Shown: piece after piece, positions 9,033 to 17,966 of the stretch
Numbering within the stretch: position 1 is the stretch's first letter
Layout: every line of letters begins with the position of its first letter
Assembly: GCA_034521715.1 (NCBI GenBank)
Contig: JAXHLY010000003.1
Coordinates: forward strand, 372,001 to 436,000
Direction: 5' to 3'
Length of the DNA stretch: 64,000 nt
Origin: Methylohalomonas sp034521715
Lineage (GTDB): Bacteria; Pseudomonadota; Gammaproteobacteria; Methylohalomonadales; Methylohalomonadaceae
The notes under the pieces: generated by a model
Database searches by the model: none
The model's input: the letters and a program-made list of their open reading frames with translations, nothing else
Told to the model about the DNA's origin: nothing
Translations under genes and position numbers: made by a program

Positions 9033-10238
9033 ATGTCCCTCACTCAGAAAGTGAATGTGGTGGTTCTCGCCGAAAGCGGGGGCCGCGAACTTGAACCCCT
9101 GTCGGCACAGCGTGCCAAGGCGGCTATTCCGTTTGGCAGCAAGTACCGGATCATTGATTTTGCCCTGGCCAACTGCCTGCATTCAGGCCTGCGCCGGGTA
9201 TTCGTATTTACCCAGTACAAATCGCACTCGCTGGCCAAGCACCTGCGCGACGGCTGGTCTATTTACAATCCGGAACTCGGTGAATACATCACCATGGTGT
9301 CACCGCAGATGCATGCCGGTAATGCCGGTTACAGCGGCAGCGCCAATGCAATCTATCAGAATCTGTTCATTCTGCGGCGTACCGGCGCAGAACATGTACT
9401 GATTCTGCCAGGTGACACGGTTCATCGCATGGACTACGAGGCCCTGCTCGAGCAACACATGAGCAGCGGCGCCGATGCCACCCTGGTCTGCAAGGAACTC
9501 GCGGACACCGATCAGGAGCCTGGCCCCACTGTTGCAGTCACTGGCAATAGTCGTATTGAATCGCTGGATTTCGAACCGGCGCAGGATAATACTTCGCAAT
9601 TGGTACTGGGTATTGTCGCGATACGCCTGTCAGTGCTCGAGGCGGCCCTCGAGGCCGACTACGCCCGTCCCGGTTCCGGCCACGATCTCATTCGCGATGT
9701 GATGCCGGAATTGTTGCAGAACTATCGCGTGCGTCCGTACCCGTTCGGTGGCAGCAGCGGGCGGGTGACGCAGGATCGCTATTGGCGCAGTCTGGAGACG
9801 CTTGACGGTTATTACCAGGCCAATATGGATCTGCTGAAGAGCGAGCCGCCGCTGGATCTTTATCAGAGCGACTGGACCATTCGCACTTATCAGTCGCAGA
9901 ATCCGCCCGCCCGCACCGTACCGGGGAAATCCTGCAACGAGGGGATTTTCATCAACTCGGTGGTTGGTGGCGGCACGGTAATCGCCGGGGGCGGCGTGAA
10001 TAATAGCATCCTGTTTTCACAGGTCCGGGTCGGCGATGCCGCCACCATCGAAAATTCGATTATATTCGAGGGTGTAAATATCGCGGAACGGGCACAGCTG
10101 CGCAACTGCATTATCGATAAATATGTACGGGTGCCGGCGGCCGAAAGCATCGGTTTTGATGCCGAAAAAGATGCCGCACGCTTTACGGTCTCGGATAATG
10201 GTATCGTGGTCGTACCCAGAGGCTATGTATTCGAATGA
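9033..10238 (+). CDS. glgC: GlgC-like ADP-glucose pyrophosphorylase with altered active site
   Basis: About 401 residues aligning end to end with GlgC: an N-terminal nucleotidyltransferase fold (FGSKYRIIDFALANCLHSGL, TQYKSHSLAKHL, DLYQSDWTIRTYQ) and a C-terminal left-handed beta-helix. GlgC makes ADP-glucose for glycogen. Key positions differ: LAGGRGTRL of the family is LAESGGREL here, the FVEKP glucose-1-phosphate lysine region reads LDFEP, and WRDVGT reads WRSLET. The aspartate after the nucleotide loop (LPGDTVHRMDY) is kept. I infer low or no catalysis, perhaps a regulatory partner like GlgD. Start chosen at ATG 9033 because the aligned region begins there; upstream codons from 8973 do not look like protein. 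glcD begins 4 bp before its stop. Confidence 0.85.
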   Translation: MSLTQKVNVVVLAESGGRELEPLSAQRAKAAIPFGSKYRIIDFALANCLHSGLRRVFVFTQYKSHSLAKHLRDGWSIYNPELGEYITMVSPQMHAGNAGYSGSANAIYQNLFILRRTGAEHVLILPGDTVHRMDYEALLEQHMSSGADATLVCKELADTDQEPGPTVAVTGNSRIESLDFEPAQDNTSQLVLGIVAIRLSVLEAALEADYARPGSGHDLIRDVMPELLQNYRVRPYPFGGSSGRVTQDRYWRSLETLDGYYQANMDLLKSEPPLDLYQSDWTIRTYQSQNPPARTVPGKSCNEGIFINSVVGGGTVIAGGGVNNSILFSQVRVGDAATIENSIIFEGVNIAERAQLRNCIIDKYVRVPAAESIGFDAEKDAARFTVSDNGIVVVPRGYVFE

Positions 10239-11732
10239 GCGCTAAGCCAGCACAGTCCGGCCTGGCCGGCAAACCGGATCTACAGGCCCGGTTCCTCCGG
10301 CAGTTGCAGGCATTACTGCCCACCGATGCCGTCATCATCAATGCCGAGGGGCGGCGTGTCTATGAATGCGACGGGCTGTCGGCCTACCGTGAATTGCCGG
10401 GCTGCGTCGTGCTGCCGGAGACCGTGGAACAGGTACAGGCCGTCCTCAGGCTCTGTTATGACCATGCAGTCCCGGTCGTGGCCCGTGGTGCCGGTACCGG
10501 CCTGTCGGGGGGCTCCCTGCCCATCGCCAACGGGGTGCTGCTGAGTCTGGCCAGGTTTTCCGAGATTCTGGAGGTTGACCCGCTGGCCCGTATTGCACGG
10601 GTCCAGCCCGGCGTGCGCAATCTCAGCATTTCCGAGGCCACGGCACCGCACGGGCTGTTCTATGCGCCGGATCCCTCATCACAGATAGCCTGCACTATTG
10701 GCGGCAACGTCGCCGAAAATTCCGGCGGCGTGCATTGCCTCAAGTACGGCCTGACGGTGCACAATGTACTCGGTATCAAGTTCATTACCATGGATGGCGA
10801 ACTGGTCGAGCTTGGCGGCGCCATGCTGGACAGCCCGGGTTATGATCTGCTGGCATTGCTGACCGGTTCCGAGGGCATGCTCGGGGTTATCGTCGAGGTC
10901 ACGGTCAAACTGTTGCCGGTACCGACCACCCACGAGGTGCTGCTGGCCGTCTTTGACGACGTGCGCTGCCGCCGGCAATGCCGTTGCCGATATTATTGCC
11001 GGCGGCGTTATCCCCGCTGGCCTGGAAATGATGGACCAGGGCATCACCCGCGCCGCGGAGGATTTTGTCCACGCCGGCTATCCTACCGATGCCGCCGCCA
11101 TTCTGATCTGCGAGCTGGACGGCAGCGTTGCCGAAACCGAGGCCCAGATCACCGCGGTCCGGTGCATTCTCGACCGGGCCGGTGCCACCGACATCCGCAT
11201 CGCCCGTGACAATGCCGAGCGTGAGCGTTTCTGGGCCGGCCGCAAGGCCGCCTTCCCGGCGGCCGGGCGCATCGCGCCCGATTATTACTGCATGGACGGT
11301 ACCATTCCGCGACGCCGCATTGCCGAAGTGCTCGGACGGATCGCCGAACTCTCTGCCGAATACGGCCTGCCGGTGGTGAACGTGTTTCATGCCGGTGATG
11401 GCAACCTGCATCCGCTGGTGTTATATGATGTCAGCAAAGCGGATGAACTTGAGCGTGCCGAGGCCCTCGGCGGCCGGATACTGGAGATCTGTGTCGAGGC
11501 CGGTGGCACAGTAACTGGCGAGCACGGCGTCGGTGTCGAAAAGCTCGACCAGATGTGTGTGCAGTTTCGCGAGGCCGAGCTGCAACAGTTTCATGCCGTC
11601 AAACAGGCCTTTGATGAACGCGGTCTGCTGAATCCCGGCAAGGCGGTGCCGACGCTCAGCCGCTGTGCCGAATTCGGCGCCATGCATGTCCATCAGGGGC
11701 AGCTGAGTCATCCCGAACTGGAACGGTTTTAA
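10235..11732 (+). CDS. glcD: glycolate oxidase subunit GlcD (one frameshift)
   Basis: FAD-binding catalytic subunit of glycolate dehydrogenase (GlcDEF), which oxidises glycolate to glyoxylate and feeds electrons to the quinone pool. The first 245 residues carry the FAD_binding_4 domain (VPVVARGAGTGLSGGSLP, ENSGGVHCLKYGLT). The C-terminal FAD-oxidase domain (GGVIPAGLEMMDQ, NVFHAGDGNLHPL, TGEHGVGVEKL) is in another frame. The frame changes at about 10961-10972, where VFDDVR should continue into AAGNAVADIIAGG; a single extra T there explains it. Without the indel the protein is about 498 residues, normal for GlcD. It overlaps the glgC-like gene by four bases. Confidence 0.92.
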
Positions 11733-11734
11733 TC

Positions 11735-12247
11735 ATGACGCTTACTCTGTCAGAGGATGCCCGCTCGGATTTACAGGAGCTGATCAGCTCGGTGAAACCA
11801 GAAAGTGTTCTGCTGGCAGGCGGTGCGCATGAATATGGTGATCTGGTCGATGAATCGGCAGCTCAGTGTCAAGTGAAACCGATCGATGTGGCCGGCCTTT
11901 GCTCGACCATCGATCAATTGCCGGTATTTGATGTGATATTGCTGGCCGATGTACTGGAATATCTGGACAAGTCCGCTGCCGAGGCACTCATAGGTCGTCT
12001 GCGCGATCTGCATTCACGACACCTGTTTCTTTTTATTCGTATCGGTGATGACTGGCCCGATATTCAGAGCCGGTGGCGGCGCAATGATCTGCTTGCCCAT
12101 GGCTTCTGTCTTTACCGCCGCTACGACAAGGATGGCCACGAATACCACCTGTACCGTTTTGAACTCGAAACTTACAAGGCGACCCCGGAATGGTTGAACA
12201 GCCAGTACTGGGCCAACCCGGAACTGTTCGACAAGTACCGCTGGTAG
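11735..12247 (+). CDS. methyltransferase-like protein (DUF6231-like)
   Basis: 170-residue protein placed between glcD and glcE, 2 bp after the glcD stop and 1 bp before the glcE start. It resembles a reduced class I methyltransferase: SVLLAGGAHEYGDLVDE in the place of the first glycine motif and FDVILLADVLEYLDKSAAEA in the place of motif IV, but the glycine motif GxGxG is not canonical. The C-terminus ends LNSQYWANPELFDKYRW. I associate it with DUF6231 from memory, with low certainty. Its function, and why it is embedded in the glycolate oxidase operon, are unknown. Confidence 0.72.
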   Translation: MTLTLSEDARSDLQELISSVKPESVLLAGGAHEYGDLVDESAAQCQVKPIDVAGLCSTIDQLPVFDVILLADVLEYLDKSAAEALIGRLRDLHSRHLFLFIRIGDDWPDIQSRWRRNDLLAHGFCLYRRYDKDGHEYHLYRFELETYKATPEWLNSQYWANPELFDKYRW

Positions 12248-12248
12248 C

Positions 12249-13325
12249 ATGGCTGTCGTGACCGCAGAGGCCGGGGTTCGCGAGCTACAGGAATTAGTGC
12301 AGACGGCCTGTGAAAGCGGTGAGCCGCTGGTGATCACCGGCGGCGGCAGCAAGTCCGCCGCCCCCCCCACCGACACCGGCCGGGTCCTCGAGACCCGGGC
12401 CCTGCAGGGTATTGTCGATTATGAACCCACGGAACTGGTAATCACCGCCAGGGCCGGCACGGCGCTGGATGAACTGCAGCGGGAGCTGGCGGCCGCCGGG
12501 CAGATGCTGGGCTTCGAACCGCCGGCCTGGGGTAAATCCGCCACCATCGGCGGCACAGTGGCCTGTGGTCTGTCGGGACCGCGGCGGCCCTATGCCGGTG
12601 CCTTGCGCGATTTCGTGCTCGGTGTCCGTTGCCTCAATGGCCGTGGCGAGGATCTGCATTTCGGCGGTCGGGTGATGAAGAATGTTGCCGGTTACGACAT
12701 CGCCCGGCTGATGGCCGGTGCCCGGGGCACGCTGGGCGTGCTGCTGGAAATCTCCTTCAAGGTACTGCCGCTGCCGGAATGCGAACACACATTCTGCCGG
12801 CGGCTGCCGCCCGCAGAAGCCATTGATGCCATGAACCGTCTCGCCACACGACCGCTGCCGCTGTCGGCAGCGGCGTGGGTGGACGGGGTGATGTATGTGC
12901 GCTTGTCGGGCACCGCTGCGGCAGTCGAGGCCGCCGGCCGCGAGGCGGCACTTGAGGCCTGCGCCGATGGTGATGCCTTCTGGAGCGCGCTGCGCGAACA
13001 TCAGCTGGATTTTTTCAACACTGATGACCCCGTCTGGCGGCTCAGCCTGCCGGCGACCACGGCCATGCCGACCGTAACGGGTGACTGGGCCATCGACTGG
13101 GGTGGCGCCCAGCGCTGGCTGCGCTCGACGGAGCCGGCAGCCAGCGTCCATCATGCCGCCGCCGCTGCCGGCGGTTATGCGACCTTGCACAGGGGACCGG
13201 CGGATCTGCCGGCATTGCCGGATCTGCCGCCGGCACTGCTGAAACTGCATCAGCGGGTCAAGCAGGCCTTCGACCCGGCCGGCATTCTCAATCCCGGGCT
13301 GCTGTATACGGGGGCATCATGCTGA
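12249..13325 (+). CDS. glcE: glycolate oxidase subunit GlcE
   Basis: 358-residue FAD-binding subunit of glycolate dehydrogenase. The FAD_binding_4 domain is visible: VITGGGSKS at about residues 27-35, ELVITARAGTALDEL, WGKSATIGGTVACGLSGPRR, and GRVMKNVAGYDIARLMAGA with the usual GlcE spacing. The C-terminus FDPAGILNPG is shared with GlcD. It overlaps glcF by seven bases. Together with GlcD and GlcF it forms the membrane-associated complex. Confidence 0.95.
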   Translation: MAVVTAEAGVRELQELVQTACESGEPLVITGGGSKSAAPPTDTGRVLETRALQGIVDYEPTELVITARAGTALDELQRELAAAGQMLGFEPPAWGKSATIGGTVACGLSGPRRPYAGALRDFVLGVRCLNGRGEDLHFGGRVMKNVAGYDIARLMAGARGTLGVLLEISFKVLPLPECEHTFCRRLPPAEAIDAMNRLATRPLPLSAAAWVDGVMYVRLSGTAAAVEAAGREAALEACADGDAFWSALREHQLDFFNTDDPVWRLSLPATTAMPTVTGDWAIDWGGAQRWLRSTEPAASVHHAAAAAGGYATLHRGPADLPALPDLPPALLKLHQRVKQAFDPAGILNPGLLYTGASC

Positions 13326-14533
13326 CCGAACTCCGCGACGATATCCGCGATACACCCACGGGCAGGACCGCCGACCGCATCCTGCGTAACTGCGTGCACT
13401 GCGGTTTCTGTCTGGCGACGTGCCCCACCTACCGGTTGCTGGGCGATGAACTCGACAGCCCGCGCGGCCGCATCTATCTGATCAAGTCGGTACTCGAAGG
13501 CAAGCCGGTGAGTGGCGAAACCCGGCTGCACCTGGATCGCTGCCTGACCTGCCGGGCCTGCGAAACGACCTGTCCTTCCGGTGTGGAATACGGTCGCTTG
13601 CTGGAAATCGGCCGCGAGGCCGTGGAAGCCGAAACCCGGCGCCCCTGGCATGAACGCTGGCAGCGCCGCCTGCTGCTGCAGGTATTGCCGTACCGGCGGC
13701 GGTTCACGCCGTTGCTGAAGGCGGGTCAGTGGCTGCGGCCGTTGCTGCCGTCGATGCTGAAACGACAGATACCGCCGCGGCAGAAAGTTTCCGCACTGCC
13801 GGCCGGCGATTACGAGCGCAATGTGATTCTGTTTCAGGGCTGCGTACAGCCGGCGCTGGCGCCGGGCATCAACAGCGCGGCAGGGAAAGTGCTGCAGCGC
13901 GCCGGGGTGGGGTGCCGCGAGATTGGGGAGGAGGGCTGCTGCGGCGCGCTGAGTCTGCATCTTGGCAATAATGACGGTGCCCGCCGTTTCGCCCGGCACA
14001 ATGTCGATGCCTGGTGGCCGGCAATCGAGGCCGGAGCCGAGGCCATTGTCGTCACTGCCAGCGGCTGTGGTGTCATGATCAAGGATTACCCCACACTTCT
14101 GGCGGATGATCCCGAATACCATGAGAAAGCGGTACGCATCAGTGAACTGGCGCGGGATCCGGCGGAATACCTGAGCGCCATGGATCCGTCGCGGCTGCCG
14201 GTTGCCCGTGGCCGCGTGGCATTCCAGTCGCCGTGCACGCTGCAGCATGGCCAGAAACTGGGCGGGGTGACGGAAGCCTTGCTGGAGACAATCGGCTTCG
14301 AGCTGACACCGGTGCCGGACAGCCACCAGTGCTGCGGCTCGGCGGGAACGTATTCGATACTGCAGCCACGGCTGGCGGCAGCGGTGCGGGACAGAAAGCT
14401 GGCGGCCTTACACCAGGGTTCGCCGGAACGAATACTGACGGCGAATATCGGTTGCCTGCTGCACCTGCAGCAGGCAACCGCAACCCCGGTCAGCCACTGG
14501 CTGGAAGCCGTGGCAGCAACAGACGGGTACTAG
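13319..14533 (+). CDS. glcF: glycolate oxidase iron-sulfur subunit GlcF
   Basis: 404-residue iron-sulfur subunit that passes electrons from the flavin subunits to quinone. Two [4Fe-4S] motifs are present, CVHCGFCLATCP and CLTCRACETTCP, in the first 85 residues. Two cysteine-rich CCG-type domains follow, with GCVQPALAPG, EEGCCGALSLHLG, SPCTLQHGQ and SHQCCGSAGTY. Length matches the family. It ends the glc operon and overlaps the convergent lipoprotein gene by four bases. Confidence 0.96.
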   Translation: MLTELRDDIRDTPTGRTADRILRNCVHCGFCLATCPTYRLLGDELDSPRGRIYLIKSVLEGKPVSGETRLHLDRCLTCRACETTCPSGVEYGRLLEIGREAVEAETRRPWHERWQRRLLLQVLPYRRRFTPLLKAGQWLRPLLPSMLKRQIPPRQKVSALPAGDYERNVILFQGCVQPALAPGINSAAGKVLQRAGVGCREIGEEGCCGALSLHLGNNDGARRFARHNVDAWWPAIEAGAEAIVVTASGCGVMIKDYPTLLADDPEYHEKAVRISELARDPAEYLSAMDPSRLPVARGRVAFQSPCTLQHGQKLGGVTEALLETIGFELTPVPDSHQCCGSAGTYSILQPRLAAAVRDRKLAALHQGSPERILTANIGCLLHLQQATATPVSHWLEAVAATDGY

Positions 14534-14979
14534 TTTACTGCCACCCAGCGACCGTCGGCCTGGCGGCAGGCGGTGCCATGGACAACCTCGCGCTGGCCGT
14601 CGATGATCGCTTCGGTGGTGTATTCGCGGCACGGTCCGCTGTCGCGTTCGTAGGTTCTGGTCGGCGTGACCGCATATTCGGCACCCGAATCCGGGTTCTG
14701 CCAGGAGTAGGTTTCGCCGGTTGGCTGCCGCTCCAGGGCCTGCTCCATTTTCATGCGATCGACTTCGTCCAGCGACCGGCCGATCGATTTGCCGATATAG
14801 GCACCGATCAGGGTCCCTGCCACGACCGCGGCCAACTGCCCGCGGCCACCGCCGATCTGGGTACCGACTGCGGCACCGGTACCGGCGCCGGCGAGGGTGC
14901 CGATATCTTCCTTGGTCGGGCTACAGGCTGTCAGGACCAGGGTGCTGGCTAATATAAAGCTGAGCGCTTTCACTTTCAT
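14530..14979 (-). CDS. glycine-zipper outer-membrane lipoprotein
   Basis: 149-residue lipoprotein. The signal peptide ends in lipobox LTAC (cysteine at residue 19). A glycine-zipper 2TM domain follows: GTLAGAGTGAAVGTQIGGG, then LAAVVAGTLIGAYIGKSIG. The C-terminal half has the RT0821/Lpp1805-type surface-antigen pattern, with SWQNPDSGAEYAVTPTRTY and two cysteines (CREYTTEA, GTACRQADGRW). Family members sit in the outer membrane; a specific role is not known. It is convergent with glcF. Confidence 0.88.
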   Translation of the reverse strand: MKVKALSFILASTLVLTACSPTKEDIGTLAGAGTGAAVGTQIGGGRGQLAAVVAGTLIGAYIGKSIGRSLDEVDRMKMEQALERQPTGETYSWQNPDSGAEYAVTPTRTYERDSGPCREYTTEAIIDGQREVVHGTACRQADGRWVAVN

Positions 14980-15218
14980 CTAAAACATCCCTCCACAAGG
15001 AAACCATTATCGGTTGTATCGTTTGACAGGTGGCGAGCCGGAAGATCAGGGAAATATCGTGCATCTGTGAAATATCGGGCACGCCGCATAATCGCGACTA
15101 TCTGCGGCAGTAGATGCCAGGATGGTACTTTAGTTCACCGAGCATCTGCCAGCATGAAGGAAAATGCTAAAAATATCACAAAACAGCCACAATTCTAGGA
15201 TGTACGGGTTCCCTCAGT

Positions 15219-16004
15219 CTACTCCACCCGCAGCATATCACCGGATTCTTCGCCGCTATCCAGGTTGAAAATATCATCATAGCCTTCCAATGGCGGGTTA
15301 CCATCATGTATCAGGTAATTACGCCGTTGCAGATAGGCCTCGCGGGTAAAGATATACGGGTCGATGGAAGCCTCGTCGCGCAGTCGGGTGGCCTCCAGCA
15401 GTTGAGCGCGTTTGTTGATAATCCCCAGCGCGGCGACCGGGTAGAGCACGGCACTGGTGACATAAAACAGCGGATTGGTCAGCGTGCTGCTGGCAATATC
15501 GGGTGTGTCACGCACGGTTTGGGGGCCGACGATAGGCAGATACAGATAGGTGCCCTGGTCGCTGCCCCATACAGCCAAAGTCTGGCCCAGGTCTTCCTCG
15601 TGGCGCGCGAAGCCCATGCCGGTTGCGACATCGAACAGACCGCCGATGCCGAGCGTCGAGTTGATCAGGAAACGCGATGTATCCGACCAGCCCTGGTCGG
15701 CCTTGCCCTGCAGAAATGAATTGAGTATGACGTTAAGGTAACCCAGGTTACTGAAAAAATTGCTGACGGATTCGCGCATCGGATCCGGCATGACATAAGC
15801 ATAGGTGCCTGCCACGGGTTTGACCAGCATTTCATCCAGTACCTCGTTGATCCCGTAGAAAATCCGGTTGGCGGGTTCGATAGGATCCACATCCTGCTCG
15901 GTTGTGTTCTGTGTCTCCGTGCCCTGGGTGGTCGCACAGCCGCTGATGGCCAGGCATGACAGCAGGGCGATTATCCAGAAATATTTCCGGTAGCTAAGGC
16001 ACAT
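15219..16004 (-). CDS. mlaA: outer-membrane phospholipid transport lipoprotein MlaA
   Basis: 261-residue MlaA (VacJ), the outer-membrane component of the Mla system that removes mislocalised phospholipids. Lipobox AISGC at about residues 19-23, then the core motifs DPIEPANRIFYGINEVLDE, GYLNVILNSFLQGK, STLGIGGLFDVATGMG and GSDQGTYLYLPIVGP. It lies 34 bp downstream of hpnM, with hpnB and hpnH further upstream on the same strand, so it belongs to a hopanoid-associated lipid-trafficking set rather than to a full mlaFEDCB operon, none of which is visible here. Confidence 0.94.
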   Translation of the reverse strand: MCLSYRKYFWIIALLSCLAISGCATTQGTETQNTTEQDVDPIEPANRIFYGINEVLDEMLVKPVAGTYAYVMPDPMRESVSNFFSNLGYLNVILNSFLQGKADQGWSDTSRFLINSTLGIGGLFDVATGMGFARHEEDLGQTLAVWGSDQGTYLYLPIVGPQTVRDTPDIASSTLTNPLFYVTSAVLYPVAALGIINKRAQLLEATRLRDEASIDPYIFTREAYLQRRNYLIHDGNPPLEGYDDIFNLDSGEESGDMLRVE

Positions 16005-16038
16005 GGTGAATCTCGCTGACTGGCTTGAAGATACTGAT

Positions 16039-16684
16039 TTATTGATCGTTGTTTTCGGGCTTCAGTGCCGCGATTTTGTCGTTAAGTTCGGCGACCAGAC
16101 CGTCAAAACCCCTTGATTCCATTATGGCGGTATAGTCGGCGCGCTTCAGGGATAAATCATTTACGCCCTGGGCAACAATGCTCATAATATACCAATTCCC
16201 GTCACGTTGGTGCATGAGATAGTCGAATTTTACATCATCGCCATCCGGTCTTGTCATCCGGGTCCGTACAAGCACACGTTGTTTATTGAGCGACTCCGTG
16301 CCCAGATATTCGAATTTTTCACCGTCATAGCTGCTGAACCGGTTTGCATAAGTGGTAATACTGAGTTCGTTGAATATATTGATGAACTGTTGTTTTTGCT
16401 CGTCGTTCAGGCTTTGCCAGTGGCGCCCCAGAATTACCTTGGCGATAAGGGGTGTATCAAAATTGCTTTGGACGACCGGTTCCAGGGTGTCATAACGGCC
16501 ATTGAAACCCAGACTCTCGGCGTTACGCATGATCTGCCAGCAGGGTCTCGTGGAACTGCTCCACGCTAGCCGGCGCCTCGGGGTCGGCAGCCCGGGCATA
16601 TGTGCCGGTAAAGGCCAGCAGGATAACCACAGCATACGCAAACTGCCGTCCAGGCAGGTACAGGCCAGCAATCAGTCTGTTCAT
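16039..16684 (-). CDS. hpnM: HpnM/MlaC-type lipid transport protein (one frameshift)
   Basis: Periplasmic MlaC/Ttg2D-like protein of the hopanoid-associated HpnM branch, thought to carry lipids between membranes. The start is ATG 16684: residues 1-53 (MNRLIAGLY onward, hydrophobic segment YAVVILLAFTGTYARA, then EQFHETLLADHA) read in one frame and stop. The remaining 190 residues continue in the next frame from RNAESLGFNGRYDTLEPV. The change is at about 16526-16535 and one base explains it. Body motifs include LSITTYANRFSSYDGEKFEY and DGDDVKFDYLMHQRDGNWYI. Lies between hpnB and mlaA. Confidence 0.87.
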
Positions 16685-16775
16685 CAATCGTACCTTGGTT
16701 GGATGTTTCGTGTTTGACTGCGGCCCCCGGGAGTGGTTGCAGAATATACGGGCGATAACGGCCGTGACAATCCAT

Positions 16776-17957
16776 TCATGTGCCGGTATAGGTCCGGTTT
16801 TTCCAACGGGCGCCGTGACCGGCCAGGTGACGTCGGGCCGAGTCGAGTGTCATCAGTCCGAACAGCATGGCCGCAACCGGCAGTATCAGTACCCGCCACC
16901 CTGGCAATCCATAGTATCGCAGTGTCGGTAGATAACTGCCACACATGCCGAGCACGGCCAGCACTGCTAGCCAGCGCGCGGAACCCGGATAAAACAGGCC
17001 TGCCACCGGCACGGCATAGGTTTCCAGCAGCAGGAGAATACAGGCGGTCAGCAGCCAGGGGGAATAATGCAATTGTGTATAGGCCGTGCGCGTGACCATT
17101 TCCCATATCGTCGCGAGATTCTCATAACGCCGCCGGCTGATTGCCGCATGGGTGAGACCCAGCCAGATGCGACCGCCGTTGTGTTTGACTCGCCGTGCCA
17201 GAGCGCAGTCATCGATCAGGGCGGTGCGCAGGCCCGCCGGCCCACCGACTGCCGCGAATGCCCGCGTGCGTATGAGAATGCAACCCCCTGCGGCCGCGGC
17301 CACCCTGGAGTCCGGGTGGTTGGCCAGGGCAAACGGGTACAGGAGCTTGAAAAAATAGATGAAGGCCGGCATCAGCAGCTTCTCCCAGCCGCTGACCATG
17401 CGCAGCCGCGCCATGAGCGAAATCATCTGCAGGTTTTCCCGTTCCAGTTTGTCGAGCAGGCCGGCAATGACACCCGCCTGGAGTTCGATGTCGGCATCCA
17501 GCAGCAGGGTGTAATCCGTCTGTACCCGCCGGAAACCCTGTTCCAGTGCCCACAATTTGCCGCTCCAGCCGGCCGGCAACGGTGGTGCTGACAGGATTTG
17601 CAGCCGCGATGTGCCGTGCTCACGGGCGCGGTCGGCAGTGGCATCGGTCGACTGATCGTCAACAAGGATAATGCGGAGGTCCGGGTCCTGCTGTTTCAGC
17701 GCGGCCAGCGTGCCGGCAATGACATCGGCCTCATTGCGAGCCGGGATAACGACGGTGACGGTATCGAGCGAACGCCTGCGGTCTGCTTCAGGGGTGAACT
17801 GTTCCCGTGTCCGCCATGGCTGCCACGGCAGTATCAGTACGGCCAGCCAGATAACGGTCGCGCCGGTGATAGCCAGTTCCGGCAGCATCAGCCAGATTGC
17901 ACTCCAGGTTGGATAACCGCGTACAGGGACAAAGGGCCGGCATTGCCGGCCCTGCAT
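16776..17957 (-). CDS. hpnB: hopene-associated glycosyltransferase HpnB
   Basis: Family 2 glycosyltransferase of the HpnB type. GT-A motifs: VTVVIPARNEADVIAGTL, RIILVDDQSTDATAD, LLLDADIELQAGVIAG (the DxD-type metal site) and IDDCALARRVKHNGGRIWLG. One transmembrane helix is near the N-terminus and several follow residue 290, so it is an inner-membrane enzyme. ATG 17888 is a likely alternative start (residue 24, MLPELAITG); it would place the inverted repeat after hpnH in the gap. HpnB co-occurs with hopanoid synthesis, but its acceptor has not been proven. Confidence 0.92.
   Translation of the reverse strand: MQGRQCRPFVPVRGYPTWSAIWLMLPELAITGATVIWLAVLILPWQPWRTREQFTPEADRRRSLDTVTVVIPARNEADVIAGTLAALKQQDPDLRIILVDDQSTDATADRAREHGTSRLQILSAPPLPAGWSGKLWALEQGFRRVQTDYTLLLDADIELQAGVIAGLLDKLERENLQMISLMARLRMVSGWEKLLMPAFIYFFKLLYPFALANHPDSRVAAAAGGCILIRTRAFAAVGGPAGLRTALIDDCALARRVKHNGGRIWLGLTHAAISRRRYENLATIWEMVTRTAYTQLHYSPWLLTACILLLLETYAVPVAGLFYPGSARWLAVLAVLGMCGSYLPTLRYYGLPGWRVLILPVAAMLFGLMTLDSARRHLAGHGARWKNRTYTGT
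17934..17952 (-). terminator. hairpin between hpnH and hpnB
   Basis: Inverted repeat GGGCCGG-CATTG-CCGGCCC starting about 15 bp after the hpnH stop. On the minus strand it is followed only by TTTGTCCC, a poor U-tract, so it may attenuate rather than end transcription into hpnB. It overlaps the first codons of the longest possible hpnB frame. Confidence 0.4.
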
Positions 17958-17966
17958 GGCGCTTTG

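Noticed and set aside
13250..14326. 358-codon minus-strand frame opposite glcF
   Set aside because: Antisense shadow of glcF in GC-rich DNA; glcF is certain from its iron-sulfur motifs.
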